A model generated the notes under the pieces. It made no database searches and was not told the DNA's origin. It worked only from the letters and a program-made list of their open reading frames with translations. A DNA stretch of 7,365 nucleotides from Lachnospiraceae bacterium UBA3711 (GTDB lineage: Bacteria > Bacillota > Clostridia > Lachnospirales > Lachnospiraceae). Both the position numbers and the translations under genes were made by a program. The stretch lies in assembly GCA_002371345.1 (NCBI GenBank), contig DFHY01000121.1, forward strand, positions 1 through 7,365. Direction: 5' to 3'. Shown piece by piece: positions 1 to 6,400 of the stretch (its first letter is position 1; each line of letters starts with the position of its first letter).

Positions 1-12
1 AGTTTTACGGCA

Positions 13-40
13 TTGAGTTTTGAAGCGGCATTTGTATAAT
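13..40 (+). promoter_or_regulatory. Promoter of the decayed transporter gene
   Basis: A perfect -10 hexamer TATAAT lies at 35-40. A -35-like TTGAGT (4 of 6 to TTGACA) lies at 13-18, with a 16-bp spacer. Transcription would begin near 47 and give a leader of about 50 bases before the ATG at 100. The spacing and the perfect -10 make this a plausible vegetative sigma promoter. That it survives in front of a broken gene suggests the decay is recent. It is read from sequence only. Confidence 0.6.
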
Positions 41-88
41 GATAATGTAAGAGCTAATAGTTATGAAGCAGTGAATCAACTGATAAAC

Positions 89-95
89 AGGGGGA
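89..95 (+). promoter_or_regulatory. Ribosome binding site of the decayed gene
   Basis: AGGGGGA lies 5 bases before the ATG at 100, a normal Shine-Dalgarno strength and spacing. It fixes the start of the first remnant and shows that the original 5' end of the gene, including translation signals, is still present. Confidence 0.65.
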
Positions 96-99
96 TTCC

Positions 100-506
100 A
101 TGAAAAACAGAAAATCAAAAGCAGTCAGGTCATCGTCGGATTTCCATCTTCTGGCAAGGCTTTTCTTCAGAGCCGCCTCGGTGCCGCTTACGAGGATGTT
201 CTACAGGGATCCCTCGGATCCGATATATGACATGACTGTCATGGGCTTCAGGATGCTTCCGATATGCATGCCGCTTGCCGTCGTCAGCCTGTCATTCGCG
301 TGCTATGCGCAGGCCGCGCATAAGAAACTGATGTCATACTGCGTATGCGGGACGACTGCCTGCCGTTTGATCCCTCGAAGCGTGAGCTGCTGCTTGAGCC
401 GGAGGACAAGGCGCACAATGTCGGCATACGGCTTGTATATAAGATCTCCAAGAAGGTGGAATATCAGAACCTGCTGGGATGCAATGTACTGACGGTAACC
501 ATCTGA
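100..506 (+). pseudogene. Remnant of a MATE-type transporter with C-terminal HATPase domain
   Basis: Three conserved fragments of one larger gene appear to be stitched together by deletions. Codons 1-24 (100-171) look like the cytoplasmic N-terminus of a MATE-type protein. Codons 25-76 (172-327) look like a late MATE segment, with FYRDPSDP, GFRMLP and CMPLAVVSLSFACYAQ. From 330 the recognisable coding moves to another frame and reads DVILRMRDDCLPFDP, then HNVGIRLVYKIS and YQNLLG, ending at the TGA at 504-506. This resembles the end of a GHKL/RsbW-like HATPase_c domain. Clostridia carry MATE proteins with such a C-terminal domain, recalled here as roughly 550-600 residues; only about 134 codons remain. 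The nominal 130-residue reading of 100-492 is out of frame after residue 76, and its Arg/Cys-rich tail is an artefact. No transport function can remain. The family call comes from remembered motifs and has not been searched. Confidence 0.75.
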
Positions 507-609
507 AAAGTTCACGATTTGGTCATATTCTGAGCATATTTTTTACACAGATTGCCGGTATCTTAGTAATCGTAAAGCAGACAAACCACAAACTACTTTT
601 CATACTCTT

Positions 610-631
610 GCCGGCCAGGCAGCTGGCCGGC
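610..631. repeat. GC-rich perfect hairpin, 9-bp stem, 4-base loop
   Basis: GCCGGCCAG (610-618) pairs perfectly with CTGGCCGGC (623-631) around the loop GCAG. No U-run follows on either strand, so it is not a complete terminator by itself. It sits between the remnant and the terminator at 648-681. It could be an mRNA 3'-end stabilising hairpin or a REP-like unit. Its function is unknown. Confidence 0.6.
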
Positions 632-647
632 ACTCCCTCCAGAAAGC

Positions 648-681
648 AAAAAGTCCCGATCGCAGAGCGGCGGGGCTTTTT
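648..681 (+). terminator. Rho-independent terminator after the decayed gene
   Basis: AAAAAGTCCCG (648-658) pairs with CGGGGCTTTTT (671-681), an 11-bp stem with one G-U wobble and a 12-base loop. The right arm ends in a run of five Ts and the left arm begins with five As, so the structure could stop transcription on both strands. It lies about 140 bases after the remnant's stop codon and separates that unit from the downstream operon. Confidence 0.8.
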
Positions 682-837
682 CATTGTGCCGGGCAGCCTC
701 CTGCCGCTTAAACAGCCCCAGGCTCCTGGTCGGAGTTAGCGGTTAGTTCGGCGGCGGGCTGGGGCTGCGTTGGGGAGACAATTCCGAAGACTGTAATGCG
801 GCATCAGGCGATTGCCCTGAAGATGTGATACAGACGG
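682..837. other. Structured GC-rich intergenic stretch, no gene seen
   Basis: No convincing coding region is present. The stretch contains nested inverted repeats: GGCAG/CTGCC (692-696 and 701-705), CCAGG/CCTGG (718-722 and 725-729), a perfect 9-bp long-range pair CAGCCCCAG/CTGGGGCTG (713-721 and 759-767), and TCAGG/CCTGA (804-808 and 816-820). It lies downstream of a terminator and upstream of the operon promoter, so it is not part of the operon leader. It may be a decayed mobile or repeat fragment, or a small RNA without an obvious promoter. Confidence 0.4.
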
Positions 838-865
838 TTGACTTGCAAAACCAAAGGACTATAAT
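838..865 (+). promoter_or_regulatory. Near-consensus promoter of the transporter operon
   Basis: TTGACT (838-843, 5 of 6 to consensus) and TATAAT (860-865, 6 of 6) are separated by 16 bp. Transcription should start near 872, leaving a leader of about 63 bases before the ATG at 935. Just downstream, TTAC occurs at 873-876, 887-890 and 896-899, and the last two lie in AGTTAC direct repeats 9 bases apart (885-890 and 894-899). This could be a regulator site over the start of transcription, but no regulator gene is present in the window. Confidence 0.75.
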
Positions 866-934
866 GAACTGATTACAACATCATAGTTACAAAAGTTACC
901 ATCATTATTATTTATATAAGCAGGTGTGAGGACT

Positions 935-3424
935 ATGTCACTGTTGAAAAAGAACAATAACGAGGGCGGGAAGCCGGATCCGATGAAGCTGGTCGCGACC
1001 GGCATTGTAAACGCGAGGTTTGTGATCCTCGCCGTGTTCGCGGTGGTCTGTGTGTACTGCGTGCTTTCAATAGGAAAGGTGAAGGTCAACGACGACCTGA
1101 CCGCTTTCCTGCCTGATACGACGGAGACACGCAAGGGTCTGACGATCATGGAGGATGAGTTCCTGACTTACGGGACCGCCGACGTCATGATCTCGAACAT
1201 CACGTGCCAGATCGCGGAGGACCTCGCTGATGAGATCCGGGGCTATGAGCACGTCGCGAGCGTGGATTTTGACGATTCGCCGGCACATTTTACAGATTCG
1301 TCCGCGCTGCTCTCCATCTCATTCGACGGGGAGACGGACGACCCTGATGTGGAGGCGGAGATGGACCACATCAAAGAGCGGCTGAAGGATTATGACACCT
1401 ACATCTCCTCAGAGATCGGCTATGATTTCTCCGCTGAGCTCGCCAAGGAGATGGTCGGAGTCCTTCTGATCGCCGCGCTTGTCATAGTCGGGGTTCTGCT
1501 CTTTACATCGAGAAGCTATTTTGAGGTCGTTATATTCGGAATAGTATTCGCGGTGGCGGCTCTCATGAATATGGGAACCAACTACTGGCTGGGCGAGATC
1601 TCATCCATCACGAACTCCATTGCGGTCATACTGCAGCTGGTTCTGGCGATCGACTACGCGATCATATTCATTCACCGCTATCAGGACGAGGTGGCGAAGA
1701 ATCCCAGGGTCAAGGAAGCGCTGATTGAAGCGCTGTCAAAGGCGATCCTTGAGATATCGTCCTCATCGCTCACAACGATCTCCGGTCTTATCGCGCTGAC
1801 GATGATGCAGTTCAGGCTTGGATACGATATGGGCATCGTCCTGACAAAGGGAATCGTGTGCAGCCTTATAACCGTGTTCCTGCTGATGCCGGGACTGATC
1901 ATGCTGTTTCCGAGACAGCTCAGGCGGACGACGCACCGCAACCTGATTCCGAGCATACGACCGTGGGGAAAGTTCCTTACCAGGGCGAAGTACTGCTTTG
2001 TATGGGTATTTATTATCATACTGCCGTTCGCGATCTACTATTCGAGGAAGACGGAGTACGCGTTCTCCGATACGTCCATCACGGAGATAGTGTATTCCGA
2101 GAGCCGGGAGGCCATGCACAGAATCAGGGATACCTTCGCCGATTCAAATGTGATCGCCGTGATAGTGCCTTCCGGCGAATATGAGAATGAGAAGGCCATA
2201 CTGAATACCGTGTCAGGCATGGATCATGTGAGGACCGCGACCGGTCTTGCGAATATCGATGTCGGCGGCGGACACGTCCTGACGGATCCGTTCACTCCGC
2301 AGATGTTCGCGGAGCTGCTGGATCTTGACTACGAGACCTCGCTGCTGCTGTTTGAGGGATACGGCATCAAGAACGAGGAATACCAGGTCTTCTTCGGAAA
2401 TGCCGATGAATACCGCGTGATCCTCCTCAATATGTTTGAGTACCTGTTTGAGAAGATCGACCAGGGGATGGTCAATCTTGACAGGGATAAGGCACAGCAG
2501 ATCCAGGATCTGCGGGAGGAGCTGCACAGGGGAACTATGCAGCTTCGCGGCGAGAACTACGACCGCCTGATATTCAACGCGGACGTTCCGGTTGAGGGCG
2601 AGGTAAGCCTGGCTCTTACTGACGCGATACGCTCCGAGGCCGAGAAATACTACGGCGACGGAAATGTGCTTGTTGTGGGTGAGATCACGAGCGCCAGGGA
2701 TCTGGCTGATTCCTACACGGGCGACTCCAAGAAGATCAGCCTGCTGACCATCGCGTTCATATTTATCATTCTGCTGTTCACGTTCCGGACCTTAGCCGGC
2801 GCGGCGCTGCTTGCTTTTGTGATCCAGGGAAGCATATGGATCAACTTCACATTCCCGTATTTCCAGGGACTGATCGCTTCCTTTGTCACTGATATGATAG
2901 TCTCGGCAATTCAGATGGGCGCGACGATCGACTACGCCATTGTAATAATGAACCGCTACCAGTCGCTGAAGAAGGAAACCGGAAAGAGAGAGGCGATGAT
3001 CGCCGCGGTTGACGAGGGCTTTGCCACGGTTATCACCTCCGGATCAATACTGACGATGGCGGGCTTCATGATCGGCCTTAGAGTCAGCGATGTATACGTA
3101 AGCCATATCGGGCTTGCCGTAGGAAGAGGCGCAGCCATATCCGTGGTTCTTGTTATGACGGTCCTGCCGCAGTTCATCCTTCTTCTCGACAGGCTGATCG
3201 ATAAGACGTCATTTAAGCTGAGTCTTCCCAAGGGTGATGACGACGGGCAGGAAGACGCGGCAGTGCCGGATCCGGCCGGAGATATACCGGCGGAAGCGCC
3301 AAAGATACCTGAGATATCTGCGGAAGCGGTACAGACAGCCGAGATACCGGCGGAAGCGCCCGGGACAGCTGAGGTTCAGGATGACGTATATTCTGAGAAG
3401 AGCGGAGAGGAGGTAAGGCAATGA
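935..3424 (+). CDS. MMPL/RND-family membrane transporter
   Basis: This 829-residue protein is probably a proton-driven exporter in the cytoplasmic membrane. Layout: TM1 about 28-47; ectodomain 1 about 48-172, opening with the family-typical DDLTAFLPD; TM2-TM6 between about 174 and 325; TM7 about 354-369; ectodomain 2 about 370-598; TM8-TM12 between about 601 and 752. The intramembrane Asp-Tyr pairs of MmpL proteins are present in TM4 (LAIDYAIIFIHRYQDE, Asp240-Tyr241) and TM10 (GATIDYAIVIMNRYQ, Asp666-Tyr667). Both halves of the RND duplication are intact. A C-terminal tail of about 70 residues, predicted cytoplasmic, is acidic and Pro/Ala-rich with a tenfold-residue repeat. The ATG at 935 is chosen over the in-frame GTG at 926 because CAGGTG (921-926) gives the ATG an 8-base-spaced ribosome binding site, while the GTG has none. 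The stop codon overlaps the next start by 4 bases. MMPL homologues export lipids or lipid-like molecules in Actinobacteria; the substrate here is unknown. Confidence 0.93.
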   Translation: MSLLKKNNNEGGKPDPMKLVATGIVNARFVILAVFAVVCVYCVLSIGKVKVNDDLTAFLPDTTETRKGLTIMEDEFLTYGTADVMISNITCQIAEDLADEIRGYEHVASVDFDDSPAHFTDSSALLSISFDGETDDPDVEAEMDHIKERLKDYDTYISSEIGYDFSAELAKEMVGVLLIAALVIVGVLLFTSRSYFEVVIFGIVFAVAALMNMGTNYWLGEISSITNSIAVILQLVLAIDYAIIFIHRYQDEVAKNPRVKEALIEALSKAILEISSSSLTTISGLIALTMMQFRLGYDMGIVLTKGIVCSLITVFLLMPGLIMLFPRQLRRTTHRNLIPSIRPWGKFLTRAKYCFVWVFIIILPFAIYYSRKTEYAFSDTSITEIVYSESREAMHRIRDTFADSNVIAVIVPSGEYENEKAILNTVSGMDHVRTATGLANIDVGGGHVLTDPFTPQMFAELLDLDYETSLLLFEGYGIKNEEYQVFFGNADEYRVILLNMFEYLFEKIDQGMVNLDRDKAQQIQDLREELHRGTMQLRGENYDRLIFNADVPVEGEVSLALTDAIRSEAEKYYGDGNVLVVGEITSARDLADSYTGDSKKISLLTIAFIFIILLFTFRTLAGAALLAFVIQGSIWINFTFPYFQGLIASFVTDMIVSAIQMGATIDYAIVIMNRYQSLKKETGKREAMIAAVDEGFATVITSGSILTMAGFMIGLRVSDVYVSHIGLAVGRGAAISVVLVMTVLPQFILLLDRLIDKTSFKLSLPKGDDDGQEDAAVPDPAGDIPAEAPKIPEISAEAVQTAEIPAEAPGTAEVQDDVYSEKSGEEVRQ
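3281..3370 (+). repeat. Three 30-base tandem repeats in the transporter tail
   Basis: Three in-frame 30-base units (3281-3310, 3311-3340, 3341-3370) encode DIPAEAPKIP, EISAEAVQTA and EIPAEAPGTA, a pattern of acidic-Ile-Pro/Ser-Ala-Glu-Ala. The DNA is conserved at the start of each unit: GATACCGGCGGAAGCGCC in unit 3 is nearly identical in unit 1 and more diverged in unit 2. This indicates tandem duplication within the gene. The repeats lie after TM12, in a probably disordered cytoplasmic tail. Such tails vary in length between strains by slippage. Confidence 0.85.
3408..3414 (+). promoter_or_regulatory. Perfect ribosome binding site inside the transporter's end
   Basis: AGGAGGT lies 6 bases before the ATG at 3421, inside the last codons of the transporter gene. 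Together with the ATGA start/stop overlap (3421-3424), it points to coupled translation with strong independent initiation. It fixes the start of the downstream surface-protein gene. Confidence 0.9.
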
Positions 3425-6400
3425 GAAACAGAATAATGCTTTCTCTGAGAAAGCTTCTCTCACTGGCTGTGGCGGTGACGCTTGTGCTCAGTATTCTTCC
3501 GGCAGGCTGGATCATGGCGTCATCCACGGAGAAGTTTACGGTCTCTGACGCGGACGATCTCGATGAACTGGCGAAAATGTGCCTGGTTGACGAGAATTCG
3601 GTGAACCTCGAGGTAGTCCTGACGAAGGATATCAGTCTTGTGGGGAGAACATTTGTCCCGATTCCTTACTTCTCGGGAGTGTTTGACGGACATGGCCATA
3701 CGATCCGCTCGCTTGCAATCCGCTCTGGCGGCTCGACACAGGGACTGTTCAGGTATGTCGGCAAGGGCGCCCTGATACGCGACCTGAATGTCGAGGGCAG
3801 GATAGAGCCCGGCAAGGACGCCGCCGGCCTTGGCGGAATTGCCGGCCATAACGAGGGAACTATAAAAAACTGCACATTTAACGGAAGTATCCGCGCGTCG
3901 GAAGACGCCGGCGGCATCGCCGGGATCAACGCGTCCGACGGTACAGTCAGCGGATGTATCTTCTACGGCAAAGTTATCGCCCAGCACAGGGCAGGCGGCA
4001 TCGCCGGAGAGAATGACGGCAGTATTGTAGGCTGCACTAATGACGGAGAGGTCAATACCGAATATATAGAGACTGATGAGCAGACCAAGAGCAGCATCGC
4101 GTCTAACCTTACGAACCTGTCTTCGTTTGATGTATCTACAGTCAGCGCCGAGGATTTCGTCGATATCATGGATATCGGAGGAATTGCGGGATATTCGACG
4201 GGCATGATCAGCGAGTGCCTCGGCAGGGGTACGGTCGGGTATGCCCACACAGGATATAACGTCGGCGGAATCGCCGGACGCTCGACCGGCTTTATCGTCA
4301 ACTCAACCAACAGCGGAGCTGTGGCCGGAAGAAAGGATGTCGGCGGAATCGCCGGGCAGCTGGAGCCTGAGAGTATCTGGGAGTACTCACGCAGCCAGGT
4401 ACAGGATCTGAAGGATCAGCTGATTCATCTGAATGATCTTATTGATACGCTGGCGGGAGACCTGTCGGATTCGACCGCGGATATCCGTGACGACATAGAG
4501 ACCGCGTCCGGGTTCGCGAAGAACACCATCAGCGATCTGCAGGGAATTACAGACGAGGTCGGGGATGATGCAGAGAAGACATCGGCAGCCATCAATCAGC
4601 TGACAGACCAGCTTGACGCGGCATTTGACGAGAACAACGCGCAGGCTGCGGGCGATGCGCTGAAGGAGCTTGCCCAGGTCGTATCAGAAACGGATTTTTT
4701 CAGTATTCCTGTGTATGTTAATGTTAAGGGAAACAGGGAGACGGATCTGAATTCGGTGCTCGACGCGAGGGAGAGTGACTGGTGGAAGAAGCTTGACGAC
4801 TATCTGAACAGCCGCGAGCAGAGCATAGGGCAGAGTATATCATCGGGCGCTCAGAGAATTCAGGATGGTATACAGGGGGCGGCGCTTCCCAATGGAGGAA
4901 TCTTTGACGCCGGCCCGTCTGAATCTCCGGCTGCCGACGCGGGAGAATATTCGGCGGACATTCCGGCTGTCATTTCCGGGGACGGGGGTGTGATCTCCGA
5001 CAACTCAGGCGACGGGGAGATTGTACCTGATGAGGATTATGCCCCTGAGCTGTTCGACGCTGCCGACGAACCGTCGGGGGATGCGGCCCCGGACGCGTCT
5101 TCTGTTCAGGAGCCGGCCTTAAGCGCGGATGATTACCCGGCTGAGGCGGAACCGGACTATGGCGCTGATACGCTTTCCGACAATGTAGTCTATCAGGATT
5201 CTGACATGACCGGGGCCGGCGATGATGAACTCATCGTGGAAGAGAGCGGATCAGACGGCCAGGAGGTGTTCGGATACAGCTCTGATATAGAGAAAAGTGT
5301 AGCGGTGGGCGACAAGGATATTGCCGGATCGGCCAAGACCTCAGACGTTCAGGTTGACGTCGGCGGCGGTCTTCCTGATACTTCCAGGCTGCGCAATCTG
5401 CTCAGCAGGATTCTGACGGATTCTTCCTCCATTCTGGACGCCGCGGCGTTGTCAAACGCGGCGCAGATCATGAAGGAGCTGCAGATCAAAGCGCCGGACA
5501 CGGGGTCATTTTACGAAAACTTCCAGGGTCTGGCGTCGTCCGTAACGCCTATTGCGGACAGTGTCCATAACCTCAGTAAAGACGCGGCGAAGGATATAGA
5601 CGCCGTGACGGACCAGCTCGACAGGATCATAGAGACTTTCTTTGACCTGACACAGAACATCTCACTGGATGAGACGTACACGGAGACTGATATTTCAGAT
5701 CAGGATCCGTATAAGAGCGATTCAGCGTCAGTGGATAGCTGCAGGAATACGGGTGAGATAAACGGGGATACCAACATAGGCGGAATAACCGGATGTATCG
5801 GTTTTGAAAACAAGATCGATGCTGAGGGTGTACTGGATGTCTCAAAATACCTGCTGAAGAATGCGAGATACACGATATTTGCCTCTGAGCGCAGATGCGT
5901 CAACCAGGGGGCTGTAACCGCGAAGAAGGAATCTGCCGGCGGCATCTGCGGGAATATGGAGTTCGGCATCATCACTGACTGCACGAACACAGGAGCGGTC
6001 CGGGTTCAGGACGGCGACTTCTGCGGCGGTATCTGCGGAAAGTCGCAGGGAACGATTACAGACTGCTGCGCGGGAAGCCTGGTATCAGGAGGAGCTTATG
6101 TCGGAGGAATCGCCGGTGAGGGCAATGCGATCAGCAGCTGTGTATCATACAGCTATATCGGCGACAGCACCGAGTATTACGGAGCCGTAGCCGGATGGGC
6201 TGACGGAACCGTGACCGGATGCCAGTATGTTGACTACGGGGTGGGCGGCATCGACAATGTCGGATACGCTGATTCCGCACGCCCGGTGAGCGCCGTGAGA
6301 GATGACGCCTCAGCGGCATCCGGCGCACAGGGAACCGGCACCGCATCTTCATCTGACACACAGAACACCGCCGGCACTGCTTCATCTGAAGCGGGGACCA

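Noticed and set aside
318..332. Programmed frameshift joining the two remnants into one protein
   Set aside because: No convincing slippery heptamer or downstream structure is seen at the junction, and most of both domains is missing, so a fused product would not be functional.
328..492. Continuation of the first reading frame as a 130-residue protein
   Set aside because: After residue 76 the frame loses all family resemblance and becomes Arg/Cys/Ser-rich. The conserved HATPase-like coding lies in another frame of the same bases.
479..739. 86-residue open frame on the + strand
   Set aside because: It runs through the terminator hairpin and GC-rich repeats, has no ribosome binding site and shows no family motif.
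747..872. Short open stretch ending just after the operon promoter
   Set aside because: It is about 41 codons with no start codon and ribosome binding site in front, and it overlaps the promoter. It could be a trace of a lost gene but cannot be supported.
1763..2119. Antisense open frames within the transporter gene
   Set aside because: They are low-complexity, have no initiation signals, and the + strand frame is a full conserved transporter.
3520..4248. 242-residue open frame on the - strand
   Set aside because: It lies antisense to the signal and GLUG region of the surface protein and has no ribosome binding site or promoter. It is a shadow of biased codon use in the real gene.
3832..6255. 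GGIAG-type DNA repeats as a CRISPR array or mobile element
   Set aside because: The repeats are protein-level GLUG motifs in one continuous frame. The DNA between them is coding and varies in length, and no terminal inverted repeats or transposase are present.
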